Made by a program: the position numbers and the translations under genes
Part shown: one piece after another, positions 34,729 to 43,638 of the stretch
How positions within the stretch are numbered: position 1 is the first letter of the stretch
Layout: each line of letters begins with the position of its first letter
Assembly (NCBI RefSeq): GCF_019130065.1
Contig: NZ_JAHSPG010000002.1
Coordinates: forward strand, 310,001 to 374,000
DNA from: Pinibacter aurantiacus
Lineage (GTDB): Bacteria > Bacteroidota > Bacteroidia > Chitinophagales > Chitinophagaceae
Length of the DNA stretch: 64,000 nt
Reading direction: 5' to 3'
Notes under the pieces: generated by a model
Told to the model about the DNA's origin: nothing
Database searches by the model: none
The model's input: the letters and a program-made list of their open reading frames with translations, nothing else

Positions 34729-35871
34729 ACCCGTCGTAACTGCCTTGTTGCCAGTCTTTTTCCACCAGTTTTTCCTCATTGCCGGCTGTTCGATCAGTAA
34801 ATAGAATATTGCTCCTACCACCAAAGCCGGAACAAGAAAAATGAAAGAATAAACAAGAAGGTTGAGTGTAAAATGCCCTCCGAAGAATGGATAATGAATG
34901 AAGCGTCCAATGGCAGAGATGACTGCATAATGCGTAAGATAAAGGCTGTAACACATACCGCCGATGGTTGCAATGTATCTGTTTGCAAAGAACCGGTAAC
35001 CCGTTTTATCGATTACTATAAGCGCAAGAATTACATACAACTTGATAGGATTGAACTGTGCACTGTTAAAGCCAAGGGCCCGGTAACCCGAGAGGAAAAA
35101 CAAAAAAAGCAAACCGGCGAGTAGCAACGATTTTATTTTTTTAGGTATAAAAGCGAAAGGGTTTTCGTTGGTTACAACATGCTCGGCTACCATGATGCCT
35201 GCCATAAAATAGGGGATATTTACCGGAAGGAATCTGTAGTTAGACAGAATGCCGGCATCAAAAAGAGGAACAATAATCATGACTGAGAAAATGATCAACC
35301 TCCGGTACAAAGTGGGTAATTTGTACAACACGTACAATAAAAAAGGTAGCGAAATGTAAAACATCATTTCTATTTCCAAAGTCCACGCAATGGGGAGCAC
35401 CACTGGATTTGTATATGGGAAAAAAATATGATGCACATAAAACAAAGATGCCGCGAAATGAGGGAGCAGATCATTGACAGTGAATTTATTTAGCGCCCAT
35501 ACCAATACAGCAAACGAAAGCATTAAACTGATTATGTAAGGCGGCTCCAACCTTGTTAATCTTCGCAGGAAATACTTTTTGAGGGAGGGCGGACTTTGTT
35601 TCGCAAACTTTGCTTTTAAAAAAGGTAGGCTCAAAATATAACCGCTCAATGCGAAAAAAGGGAAAACGCCCAACCCCCCATTAACCACTGCGTACAACAG
35701 CGGAGATAATTCGAAGACATTGCCCTTTGCAATGTAGGCCTGCACATACATTGTCACATGACACAACATCACCATAACAATACACAGAAAGCGGATACCA
35801 TCAATTTCCGGATAGTAAGCGCCGCTGGTAGTAATTCTTTTGAAACGATTTAACCGTTGATTTGATAACAT
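34720..35871 (-). CDS. Acyltransferase-3 (OafA/YrhL) family membrane protein
   Basis: Acyltransferase-3 proteins add acetyl or other acyl groups to exported glycans and lipids from a ten-helix membrane domain. I start at the ATG at 35871, since the longer frame begins with TTG and adds a poor extension. The first conserved motif is EIDGIRFLCIVMVMLCH (residues about 22-38), with the His proposed to be catalytic. The second is the RxxR-like RRLTRLEPPYI near 115. Multiple hydrophobic helices fill the rest of the 383 residues and no extra SGNH domain is present. The substrate is unknown. No glycan cluster is adjacent. Confidence 0.88.
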   Translation of the reverse strand: MLSNQRLNRFKRITTSGAYYPEIDGIRFLCIVMVMLCHVTMYVQAYIAKGNVFELSPLLYAVVNGGLGVFPFFALSGYILSLPFLKAKFAKQSPPSLKKYFLRRLTRLEPPYIISLMLSFAVLVWALNKFTVNDLLPHFAASLFYVHHIFFPYTNPVVLPIAWTLEIEMMFYISLPFLLYVLYKLPTLYRRLIIFSVMIIVPLFDAGILSNYRFLPVNIPYFMAGIMVAEHVVTNENPFAFIPKKIKSLLLAGLLFLFFLSGYRALGFNSAQFNPIKLYVILALIVIDKTGYRFFANRYIATIGGMCYSLYLTHYAVISAIGRFIHYPFFGGHFTLNLLVYSFIFLVPALVVGAIFYLLIEQPAMRKNWWKKTGNKAVTTGVK

Positions 35872-35944
35872 TGTGTTTAAATAACCTTCAATTAATTGCA
35901 AAATAAGCAATTGCAAGTTTTCTCCATTGGTGTATTTGTGGGCA

Positions 35945-35952
35945 TATTTTTG
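35945..35952 (+). promoter_or_regulatory. Possible -7 box for the TlpA-like gene
   Basis: TATTTTTG matches TAnnTTTG, 59 bp before the ATG. No TTTG is correctly spaced upstream. Confidence 0.4.
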
Positions 35953-36011
35953 TCAAAGGGAGCTTATTTCTATTAATTTAGCTATCCTAAATACAGTCCT
36001 TAATTTTAAAT

Positions 36012-37448
36012 ATGAAAGCTTTTTCACTTTTTTTACTTGCATGTGCCCTGTGTATTTCATCCTTTGCACAAAATGGCTATGCCATTAACATTACGATGAA
36101 ACCGTACAAGAACGAATATGTGTATCTAGGTTATCATTACGGGAAGATCAAGGCCCTCGCAGATAGCGTGAAACTTGACGCCAACAGTAAAGGCGTTTTT
36201 AAAGGAAAAGAAAAATTGCAGGGAGGCATCTATTTTGTAGTGTCGCCCAGCAAACAGATATTGTTTGAACTGCTGATCGATAAACAACAGAATTTTTCTA
36301 TTTCAGCAGATTCTACCACGCCAGATAAAGCCGTTTTTACAAATTCTCCCGATAACACTTTGTTTCAAACTTATTCGCAAACGCTTAACAAAATAGGCGT
36401 TGAGATGAATACGTTGAGAAACAACTTAGCCAAAGCAAACAGCAAAGCAGACTCTGCAAAGATCCAGGACGAATGGCAGAAAGCAAATGGCCGCATGCAG
36501 GCGTACAGAAGCGACGTGGAAGCTAAGAACCCAAATTCTTTTCTCGCTGCTTTGCTGAGGTCAATGAAGGAGCCAAAAATTCCCGAAGCATCAAAAATGC
36601 CGGGCGGAAAATATGACTCTCTTTACGCCTATAATTTTTACAAATCACACTACTGGGATGGCGTTTCTTTTGCAGACGAGCGCCTCATACGCACACCTGA
36701 GCAAATTTTTGAAGGCAAGCTTAACAAGTATTATGAAAACCTGGTGCCACCTGTATCAGACTCCATTATTAAAGAAGTTGATAAAATGCTGGATGCGACC
36801 AATGGCAACAAAGAAATGTTCAAATACCTGCTTACGCATTTTATCCAGGATTACATCAATCCCAAATACATGGGGCTTGATGCGGTGTATGTGCACTTGT
36901 TCGAAAAATACATCAACAATAATCCAAAGGTTGACTGGTTCACAGACAAGTATCAAAAATACATGAGCGACAGGGCCTACAGCCTGATGGCAAATTTGAT
37001 TGGCCTTCCGGCACAGGATCTTTTAATGACGGATACTTCGGGCAAAGTACAAACGCTGTATGAGGTAAAAGCTGATTACACAGTTATTTGCTTTTGGGAC
37101 CCAACCTGCAGCCACTGTAAAGAAATGGTGCCTAAGCTGGACTCCATGTATCAGAACAAATGGAAGAAGGAAGGCGTTAAAATATTTGGTGTAATGGTAG
37201 ACGGAGGTAAGGCAGCGTGGTTAAATTATATCCGCGAGAACAACTTGAAAGACTGGATCCACGCATATGAAACTGACGAACAAAAAGATGAAGTGAGCAA
37301 AGCGGGAAAGCCAAGCTACAAACAGCTTTATGATGTTTTTCAGACACCGGTGCTTTACCTGCTGGACAAAGACAAACGCATTATTGCAAAAAAGCTGAGC
37401 TACGACCAGGTAGAGGAAGTTTTACAACTGAAGCTTAAAAAACAATAA
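36012..37448 (+). CDS. TlpA-like thioredoxin-fold protein with DUF4369/DUF5106-type N-terminal region, exported
   Basis: A signal peptide (FLLACALCISSFAQ) indicates a periplasmic or lipid-free envelope protein. The N-terminal part (about 20-115) looks like the DUF4369 beta domain common in Bacteroidota disulfide reductases. The helical middle (about 120-330) resembles DUF5106. A redoxin domain (about 340-475) has the active site CFWDPTCSHCKEM, so the CxxC pair is CSHC, with a cis-Pro loop near TPVLYLLDKD. It probably reduces or isomerises disulfides in the envelope; the partner is unknown. The next gene encodes a periplasmic PPIase, so both may serve protein folding. Confidence 0.88.
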   Translation: MKAFSLFLLACALCISSFAQNGYAINITMKPYKNEYVYLGYHYGKIKALADSVKLDANSKGVFKGKEKLQGGIYFVVSPSKQILFELLIDKQQNFSISADSTTPDKAVFTNSPDNTLFQTYSQTLNKIGVEMNTLRNNLAKANSKADSAKIQDEWQKANGRMQAYRSDVEAKNPNSFLAALLRSMKEPKIPEASKMPGGKYDSLYAYNFYKSHYWDGVSFADERLIRTPEQIFEGKLNKYYENLVPPVSDSIIKEVDKMLDATNGNKEMFKYLLTHFIQDYINPKYMGLDAVYVHLFEKYINNNPKVDWFTDKYQKYMSDRAYSLMANLIGLPAQDLLMTDTSGKVQTLYEVKADYTVICFWDPTCSHCKEMVPKLDSMYQNKWKKEGVKIFGVMVDGGKAAWLNYIRENNLKDWIHAYETDEQKDEVSKAGKPSYKQLYDVFQTPVLYLLDKDKRIIAKKLSYDQVEEVLQLKLKKQ

Positions 37449-37502
37449 AATTGACGTGGTGCATGGCATTTTTTTGATAATGTGAATTCAAAACTGTGCT
37501 TT

Positions 37503-37655
37503 ATTTGAAAATTTGAGGATTTGAAAATTTGAAAATTCTTTCAGTGTAACTTTTTAATTTTTGAATTAATGCTCTGAATGCTCAAGAGTTAATTATAAAT
37601 TCAGAATGACGAACCCGGAGCATTTTCAAATTTTCAAATCCTCAAATTTTCAAAT
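37503..37655. repeat. Word hairpin, AATTTGAA family, copy 3 (perfect arms)
   Basis: The 34-nt arms 37503-37536 and 37622-37655 are complementary at every position, including a shared GAGG variant word in the same unit. The spacer is 85 nt. It lies between two rightward genes. Confidence 0.92.
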
Positions 37656-37729
37656 TGGATTTGAAAGCCTGTTAGCTAAAATCAGCCATCCAAAAATGTC
37701 ATGTGCCTTAACTTTAACCTTATATCGAT

Positions 37730-39664
37730 ATGAAAGTAACACCAGGGTCCTTAATTGTAGCCCTTTCTTTAATGGTTGTACAAAATAGTTTTGGTCAAGC
37801 TTTATTCACTTACGGAAAATATCCTGTAACCAAGAACGAGTTTGTTACAGCATTTAATAAAAACAATGTTGCCGGAACCCGCGACGAGAAAGCGTTTCGC
37901 AACTACCTGGAATTGTATACAAGATATAAACTGAAAGTACAGGCAGCATACGATCAAAAGCTGGACACACTTAGTTCTCAAAAAGCAGAGCTGGACAACT
38001 TCAGAACACAGGTGGCGGGAAATTACCTGGTGGATGATGAAGCGATACAGGCGCTGGTGGACCAGGCATTTGACAGAAGCCAGAAAGACATTCACCTTGC
38101 ACACATTTTTATCCGGTTTAATAGCCCGACAGATACAGCCGACGCATATAAACTCGCAACAACAGCATATAAAGAATTGCAATCGGGGAAAGATTTTGGA
38201 ACCGTTGCCACTACCTATTCCAATGATCCCGACGTAGCTGCAAACAAAGGCGACGCAGGTTATATAACCGTTTTTACATTGCCGTATAATCTCGAAGACC
38301 TTGCATATTCACTCAAACCAGGAAGCTTTTCAAAGCCATTGAAAGGCAAACAGGGGTATCACATTTTCAAGAATTTGGGTGAAAGAAAAGCAGTTGGTGA
38401 AATTTCTGTTGCGCAAATTTTATTGACAACGCCCGTACGACCGACCTCTGAACAACTTTCAAAACAGCAATTTACCATAGATTCAATTTACGCCGCCGCC
38501 GCCATGGGCGCCTCTTTCGATTCCCTGGCATTGCAATACAGCAACGACAATCAAAGCTATAAAGTTGGCGGACAATTGCCTGAATTTGGCGTTGGCAGAT
38601 ACGATCCTTTCTTCGAAGAAAAAGCTTTCTCGTTATCAAGGAATGGAGAAATTACAAAGCCTTTCGTGACTTCTTACGGCTATCATATTTTAAAAAGAAT
38701 TTCTGTCCATCCGGTTTCTGCAACCAAAACACCTGCTTACATGGCAGAGTTAAAGCAGCGCGTATCAACTGATACCAGAATGCAGGTTGCATCAAAATCC
38801 ATGATGCAAAAGATATTGGTTCGCATCGGGTATAAACGTGCACCGGTGAACAAAGCTCATTTATGGGCCTATGCAGACAGCGTGCTTAGGGGAAGCAACC
38901 CACCTCAATATGCCGACCTCAATTCCAAAACAGTTTTGTTCTCTTTCGATAAAAGAAAATACACACTGAATGATTGGAAGAATTATCTGCAAGCCATTAG
39001 AAATGTTCCTGAACTGGTGTCTGGAAAATCGAAAGAAGAGTTGTTGCAAACATATGTAGATGCAAGTGCAGAGCAATATTACCGCAGCAATCTTGAGCGT
39101 TACAATAACGCGTTTGCTCATCAACTGGAAGAATTTAAAAACGGCAATTTGTTATTTGAATGCATGCAAAGAAACGTTTGGACAAAGGCAAATGATGATA
39201 CTGCGGGCTTAAGAAAATATTACAATAACAACTATAACAGATATTGGTGGCAACCGGGCGCTGATGCAGTATTTTTCAGCAGCAACGACGAAAAAAGCAT
39301 TAGCGAACTATACAAAAAAGTGGATGCAGACAAAGGCAACTGGCGCAGCATAGCAAAGGAATATGAGAACATTGTGCAGGCAGATTCCGGAAGATTTGAA
39401 TACAACCAGTTTCCCATCAGCGGCGCAGATAAGTTGGGTGAAGATTTTGTGACGGCTCCTATCAAAAACGCATCTGACAATAGTTATACCTTCTTATATC
39501 TGATTAAAAAACATGGCACAAAAGAGCATCGCAACTTCGAAGATGCCCGCGGATTCGCTCTGAATGATTATCAAAATTATTTGGAGGAAGAATGGATCAT
39601 TTCATTAAAGAAGAAATATCCGGTGAAGGTGAATGAGGCGGTGTTGCAGTCGCTTTGGAAATAG
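37730..39664 (+). CDS. SurA/PpiC-type periplasmic peptidyl-prolyl isomerase
   Basis: The protein (644 residues) begins with a signal peptide (LIVALSLMVVQNSFG). It carries two parvulin-type rotamase domains, at about 120-220 (IHLAHIFIRF ... GYHIFKNLGE) and 225-330 (ISVAQILLTT ... SYGYHILKRI). A long C-terminal helical and beta region of about 300 residues (FRGSNPPQYADL onward) is typical of Bacteroidota SurA-like proteins. It probably assists outer-membrane protein folding. A perfect inverted repeat separates it from the convergent DUF4382 lipoprotein gene. The ATG at 37730 is preceded by TAACTTTAAC, near a -7 box but one base off. Confidence 0.88.
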   Translation: MKVTPGSLIVALSLMVVQNSFGQALFTYGKYPVTKNEFVTAFNKNNVAGTRDEKAFRNYLELYTRYKLKVQAAYDQKLDTLSSQKAELDNFRTQVAGNYLVDDEAIQALVDQAFDRSQKDIHLAHIFIRFNSPTDTADAYKLATTAYKELQSGKDFGTVATTYSNDPDVAANKGDAGYITVFTLPYNLEDLAYSLKPGSFSKPLKGKQGYHIFKNLGERKAVGEISVAQILLTTPVRPTSEQLSKQQFTIDSIYAAAAMGASFDSLALQYSNDNQSYKVGGQLPEFGVGRYDPFFEEKAFSLSRNGEITKPFVTSYGYHILKRISVHPVSATKTPAYMAELKQRVSTDTRMQVASKSMMQKILVRIGYKRAPVNKAHLWAYADSVLRGSNPPQYADLNSKTVLFSFDKRKYTLNDWKNYLQAIRNVPELVSGKSKEELLQTYVDASAEQYYRSNLERYNNAFAHQLEEFKNGNLLFECMQRNVWTKANDDTAGLRKYYNNNYNRYWWQPGADAVFFSSNDEKSISELYKKVDADKGNWRSIAKEYENIVQADSGRFEYNQFPISGADKLGEDFVTAPIKNASDNSYTFLYLIKKHGTKEHRNFEDARGFALNDYQNYLEEEWIISLKKKYPVKVNEAVLQSLWK

Positions 39665-39676
39665 CAAAATTTGCCG

Positions 39677-39737
39677 AACGTTTAATGCAAAACGCCTAAC
39701 GCAGGTCTCCCGCGTTAGGCGTTTTGCATTAAACGTT
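39677..39737. repeat. Perfect hairpin, AACGCYTAA-type words (family F), copy 1
   Basis: The 26-nt arms 39677-39702 and 39712-39737 are complementary at all 26 positions, with a 9-nt loop. It lies 12 bp after one stop and 8 bp before the convergent stop, so it probably serves both genes as a terminator. A short run of T residues is absent. Confidence 0.92.
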
Positions 39738-39745
39738 ACGCTCAG

Positions 39746-40591
39746 TTATTGTCTTTTCAACACAATCTTTTCAAGATTCAACTCTCCCGTTTTTATATTG
39801 ACGTTGGTTATTGTTGTATCATGATAACCGTTCGACGCATTTACGTTGAGTGAGTACGTTCCTGGTTGCAATCCTCTTACAAGGAAACGTCCGTCGCGGT
39901 TAGGAAGCGCATATGCGGTATCCTTGCTATTGTAAACACTAATCACAGGGAATGCAGCCATTGGACTTACAACGCCACCCACAGCACCAGTTGTTGATTT
40001 AACGAAGACGTGAATAACAGGCTTCAGGAAAAAGTCATTGCCGATTACAACTACAGATCTCGCCACGTCAAAGTCAAGCCACAAGCGGGATTTATTCTTT
40101 TCATATCTTTCCCACTCATTTCCTGTAAGCGTTAAGTAGATATAAGGCTCTGTAAGTTTTGTGAGGTGAAGCGGATATTTTACGCTGTCTTTGATCAAAC
40201 TGTTGTCCGTTCCCAATTCAATTTTTACCAACACAACTTTTCCGTTAATAACATTCCCCTGAGCTAGAAGAGTGTCTGTTCCGTTTCTCAAAGCAAGAAG
40301 GTCATATACACCCGGCTTGATTGCCAGCGTTTCCCAGGTTTGGCAACCACTTGCAATGCCTTGCCATAATGAGGAGTTCCCGCAGGTGTCCACAAGCACT
40401 TGTACAGATTTAATGTCTACAGAAACATTGTCAAAGAAACCAGGAGCATCCGTTAGAAATAATGATAAGTTTTGTTTGCCGTTAGGCACTGTTTGATCGC
40501 TGCTGCCATCATTGTTTTTAGAACATGCGATAAAAATGAGAGAGAAAATGCCTATACACAAGGCGGCGCGGAAAATGGTTTGTTTTTTCAT
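39746..40591 (-). CDS. DUF4382 domain lipoprotein
   Basis: The protein (281 residues) has a lipoprotein signal peptide ending in FIACSK. The conserved DUF4382 core spans about residues 40-190 (LSLFLTDAPGFFDNVSVDIKSVQVLVD). A C-terminal beta-sandwich of carboxypeptidase-regulatory type follows at about 200-280 (DGRFLVRGLQPGTYSLNVNAS). Function of this family is unknown; surface display on the outer membrane is likely. It has no operon partner on this strand and converges with the PpiC-type gene. Confidence 0.85.
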   Translation of the reverse strand: MKKQTIFRAALCIGIFSLIFIACSKNNDGSSDQTVPNGKQNLSLFLTDAPGFFDNVSVDIKSVQVLVDTCGNSSLWQGIASGCQTWETLAIKPGVYDLLALRNGTDTLLAQGNVINGKVVLVKIELGTDNSLIKDSVKYPLHLTKLTEPYIYLTLTGNEWERYEKNKSRLWLDFDVARSVVVIGNDFFLKPVIHVFVKSTTGAVGGVVSPMAAFPVISVYNSKDTAYALPNRDGRFLVRGLQPGTYSLNVNASNGYHDTTITNVNIKTGELNLEKIVLKRQ

Positions 40592-40886
40592 AAATAAATA
40601 TTTGAGGTACTAAATTGTTAAAGCCATTAACGGTTTCTAAAGACCGTGCAGCAATAGAGAAGTTTAACGGGCGGGTAATATTTCTTTGTAAAGGAGTTGT
40701 TATTACAGATCAATTGTAGTGCCAATATTTAATCGTTGTTGAAACGACGTTTAGACAAGAACGTCATACCCAATACATTTTGAATGCGTAAAACTACGCG
40801 GTATGCAAAGCCCGGTTTTGTAACTATTATGAAGTCGCGCTATTAAGTATTAAAAACAATAATTATTTTATGTGCAAATGCAGCAC

Positions 40887-41390
40887 ATGAATGATATTAT
40901 TTCAAAGAAAAAAAATTCTTATTTGCCCGTTAAGACCATTGCATGGGCGGGGTTGCTAGTAGGCTCTTTAGATATACTTGCTGCGATAGTCAACTTTAAA
41001 ATTGCCACAGGCAAAGATCCGGTTCTTATTTTTCAGTATATCGCCAGTGCAGTTTTTGGCAAAGAAGCATACAGCGGCGGATCATTGATGCCCATCCTTG
41101 GATTGATATTTCATTTCATCATCGCTTATATTTTCACCATTATTTTTTTCATCATTTATCCCAAAATGAAGTTGTACAGATACAACGCGTTCCTAATAGG
41201 TATTGCATACGGCATCTTAATTTGGATAGCAATGAATGTGATCGTAGTTCCATTAAGTAAGATTGGAAAGTTCAGTTTTAAACTTTCCGGTGTGCTTTTA
41301 CAAGCATCTATTTTAATAGTGATGATAGGTATTCCGCTGTCACTGATATGCAAACGTTATTATTCAAAAAAAGCAATTCTTTCAAACTAA
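40887..41390 (+). CDS. Four-helix inner-membrane protein, YagU-like
   Basis: The 167-residue protein has four predicted membrane helices: about 12-32 (ITAWAGLLVGSLDILAAIVN in similar form), 60-85, 100-120 and 135-160. The pattern GLLVGSLDILAAIVNF near the start, FGKEAYSGGS between helices, and two central prolines resembles the YagU-type family seen in Bacteroidota. No function is known. I place the start at MNDIISKKKN, position 40887. Upstream ATG at 40878 or GTG at 40872 would add three to five residues. Confidence 0.6.
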   Translation: MNDIISKKKNSYLPVKTIAWAGLLVGSLDILAAIVNFKIATGKDPVLIFQYIASAVFGKEAYSGGSLMPILGLIFHFIIAYIFTIIFFIIYPKMKLYRYNAFLIGIAYGILIWIAMNVIVVPLSKIGKFSFKLSGVLLQASILIVMIGIPLSLICKRYYSKKAILSN

Positions 41391-41517
41391 ACTTTCATTA
41401 ATCACAGACGTGTGCGACTAAACGTTACAGTGGTTGTTCAAAAAAGTCTTTGCCTTTATCTATAAGGGTGGATGTTTTTTTTGTGAACGATGCAACATTA
41501 CTTTTTCAAACTTCATC

Positions 41518-41548
41518 TTTGCACTACGCGATGGTCAATTTAGTTTTG
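41518..41548 (+). promoter_or_regulatory. Promoter of the OmpA/TSP3 gene
   Basis: TTTG (41518-41521) is followed after 19 nt by TAGTTTTG (41541-41548), an exact fit to the Bacteroidota consensus. The predicted start of transcription lies near 41555, leaving a leader of about 77 nt. Confidence 0.78.
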
Positions 41549-41631
41549 GACTAACGCTGCAACCTATACGCACTTGCAAAAGTGTCCCGCCACTTATTTA
41601 CCTGAAGCATTTTTTAATCAATCATTTCTTT

Positions 41632-43011
41632 ATGAAGAAAAAATTATTGCTGCTTTTAAGCAGTGTTTGTGTATTCTCGTTTATGTCTCAGGCTCAGAAA
41701 ACAGGCCGTTATACTGTTTACGGCGGTGTACTGGGAGGCGGTAATTATTCGCATTATTTCTTTTGTGACAAACAAAGTGACTTTGATAACGCGTACAGAT
41801 TCGGATGGAATGCGGGCCTCTACTTTGGTGTTCCTGTAACAAAAACTTTTTCTATTGAACCACAGGTGATGTTTAATCGAGTGGGTGGGCAGTTTTTATA
41901 TAAAGACAAACTTGCAAATCCAGCTAACGATGATCTAAGAGCTGATTATATCTCAGTCCCCGTTCTTTTCAAATTCAATATTGGTAGAAATTTTGACGTT
42001 TTTGCAGGTCCTCAATTCGATTTCTTAATGAAAGCAAGAGAGGTTAACTCTGGTGCAGATGTCAAAGAATACATGAAAAGCACTGATATCGCTGCAACAG
42101 GTGGTTTTGAAGTGTTCCCGAGAAACAGAGTTACGTTCTATGGTCGTTACTATCGCGGCTTCCAGAATGTTGCTGACGGCGGAACACCTACATTTTACAA
42201 TGAAGGGTTTCAGGCTGGTTTAAAGTTCAAACTTTTTGGAAAACAAGTTAAGGCTGCTCCAATTGTGGTGCCGGTACCTTCTAAGCCAACGGCTGTTGAT
42301 TCTGACGGCGATGGCGTTCCTGATAGCAAGGATAAATGTCCAGACATGGCGGGCCTTGCAAAATACAATGGTTGTCCGATTCCTGATTCAGATAACGACG
42401 GCGTAAATGATGAAGAAGATAAATGTCCTAATATTCCGGGCGTTGCTAAATATCAGGGCTGTCCTGTTCCTGACTCAGATAACGATGGAGTAAATGATGA
42501 AGAAGACAAATGTCCAAATATTTCTGGCGTAGCAAGATATCATGGTTGCCCAATCCCTGACACTGACAACGATGGCATTAATGATGAACAAGATAAATGT
42601 CCTACTGTAGCTGGAACAAGGGAGAATCATGGTTGTCCTGAAATTAAAAAAGAGACAATTGCCAAAGTGCAAAAAGCTGCAAACGCCATTTTCTTCCAAA
42701 CTGGCAAAGCAGCAATTCTTCCAAAGTCAAATGCCCAACTAAACGAAATTGTGAAAGTGTTGAATACAGATCCATCACTTTATCTTGACATTAAAGGACA
42801 CACAGATAATGTTGGCAAAGCCGAAGCAAATCAAAAGCTTTCCCAGCAAAGAGCAGATGCTGTAAAAGCTTATATGGTGAAGAAAGGCATCAGCGAAGAC
42901 CGTATAACATCAGCTGGCTACGGCGACTCTATGCCGATAGCACCAAACACAACAGCAGTGGGTCGTCAAAAGAACAGAAGAGTAGAAATGGTTTTACAGA
43001 ACTATAAATAA
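41632..43011 (+). CDS. OmpA-family outer-membrane protein with thrombospondin type 3 repeats
   Basis: The ATG at 41632 starts a signal peptide (LLLLLSSVCVFSFMSQAQ); the longer frame to 41434 has no signal character. The 459-residue protein has an N-terminal beta-barrel (about 24-205), four calcium-binding TSP3 repeats (about 222-338) and a peptidoglycan-binding OmpA domain (about 350-459, DIKGHTDNVGKAEANQKLS and RRVEM). Each TSP3 repeat is 28 residues with DSDNDGVNDEEDKCP and GCP. It links outer membrane and cell wall and is probably abundant. A promoter with both boxes and a terminator frame the gene, so it is a single-gene unit. Confidence 0.93.
   Translation: MKKKLLLLLSSVCVFSFMSQAQKTGRYTVYGGVLGGGNYSHYFFCDKQSDFDNAYRFGWNAGLYFGVPVTKTFSIEPQVMFNRVGGQFLYKDKLANPANDDLRADYISVPVLFKFNIGRNFDVFAGPQFDFLMKAREVNSGADVKEYMKSTDIAATGGFEVFPRNRVTFYGRYYRGFQNVADGGTPTFYNEGFQAGLKFKLFGKQVKAAPIVVPVPSKPTAVDSDGDGVPDSKDKCPDMAGLAKYNGCPIPDSDNDGVNDEEDKCPNIPGVAKYQGCPVPDSDNDGVNDEEDKCPNISGVARYHGCPIPDTDNDGINDEQDKCPTVAGTRENHGCPEIKKETIAKVQKAANAIFFQTGKAAILPKSNAQLNEIVKVLNTDPSLYLDIKGHTDNVGKAEANQKLSQQRADAVKAYMVKKGISEDRITSAGYGDSMPIAPNTTAVGRQKNRRVEMVLQNYK
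42298..42645 (+). repeat. 84-bp tandem DNA repeat encoding TSP3 units
   Basis: Four in-frame units of 84 bp encode the calcium-binding repeats. Units 2 and 3 are nearly identical at DNA level, so slippage or recombination could change repeat number between strains. Confidence 0.85.
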
Positions 43012-43037
43012 GAGCTTTTTTGTTAATCTAAGAATGC

Positions 43038-43070
43038 AAACAGGCCGCCGGAATTTCCGGTGGCCTGTTT
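43038..43070 (+). terminator. Terminator hairpin of the OmpA gene
   Basis: A 16-bp stem with one G-U pair (AAACAGGCCGCCGGAA / TTCCGGTGGCCTGTTT) lies 27 bp after the stop. The following T run is short. Confidence 0.65.
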
Positions 43071-43116
43071 AATGATTGAATAGTCCAGCTAGAAAGTTTT
43101 ACGAACTAAGCAGTGA

Positions 43117-43638
43117 GTTGCACATCCCCTCCCGGGAGGGGCAGGGGTGGGTAGACTCATGCACTAAATGAAACTAGCCATGAAAAGAAGAATAATTCAC
43201 CCTTACAATCCCCTCCTCAAAGAACTCGCAAAGAAATTGCGATCATCCATGACATTCTCGGAGGTTAAACTCTGGAACGTTGTAAAAAATAAGAAAATGC
43301 TAGGTTATGATTTTGATAGACAAAGACCCATTAAAAACTATATTGTTGATTTTTATTGTAAGGATTTGCAACTGGCCTTAGAAGTTGATGGAATTACACA
43401 TGCAAGTGAAATCGCAGTTTGGAAAGATGAAATTCGCCAAAGAGAAATTGAAGAACTGGGAATTTCCTTTTTAAGGTTCAATGCTTTGGATGTTGTACAT
43501 GATATTGAGAACGCACAAAGGACTATTGAGAACTGGATATTAGAATATGAAGAAAGAAACGGGGTGGACGATGAGATACTTCGAAAACGAACAAGGCTCT
43601 AACCCACCCCTTGCCCCTCCCAGGAGGGGATGTGCGAC
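43117..43638. mobile_element. Single-gene cassette with terminal inverted repeats around a DUF559 nuclease
   Basis: Left arm 43117-43154 and right arm 43599-43638 match at about 36 of 40 aligned positions as inverted repeats. Each arm also contains an inner palindrome (CCCCTCCCGGGAGGGG in the left arm). The only gene inside is the DUF559 protein, which starts 14 bp after the left arm and whose TAA stop is in the right arm. No target-site duplication is obvious. This looks like a minimal mobile element or the parent of a REP-like repeat, which is inference. Confidence 0.7.
43168..43602 (+). CDS. DUF559 PD-(D/E)XK-type endonuclease-like protein
   Basis: The protein (144 residues) belongs to DUF559, related to Vsr-type and restriction-like nucleases. 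The family core is seen in order: TFSEVKLWNVVKNKKMLGYDF (helix and strand near residue 31), QRPIKNYIVDFYCKD (the Asp of the PD motif near 57) and ALEVDGITHAS (E-x-D near 70). FLRFNALDVVHDIENAQR ends the domain. These are the expected catalytic acids. I keep the ATG at 43168; a second in-frame ATG at 43180 is possible. The gene is packed tightly inside terminal inverted repeats. No methyltransferase is nearby, so a restriction system is unlikely. Confidence 0.88.
   Translation: MKLAMKRRIIHPYNPLLKELAKKLRSSMTFSEVKLWNVVKNKKMLGYDFDRQRPIKNYIVDFYCKDLQLALEVDGITHASEIAVWKDEIRQREIEELGISFLRFNALDVVHDIENAQRTIENWILEYEERNGVDDEILRKRTRL

Noticed and set aside
41434-41631. N-terminal extension of the OmpA-like gene to 41434
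   Set aside because: A consensus promoter lies inside it at 41518-41548, and a proper signal peptide begins at 41632.
43117-43638. DUF559 gene as part of a restriction-modification system
   Set aside because: No methyltransferase or specificity gene is adjacent; the terminal inverted repeats argue for a self-contained element.
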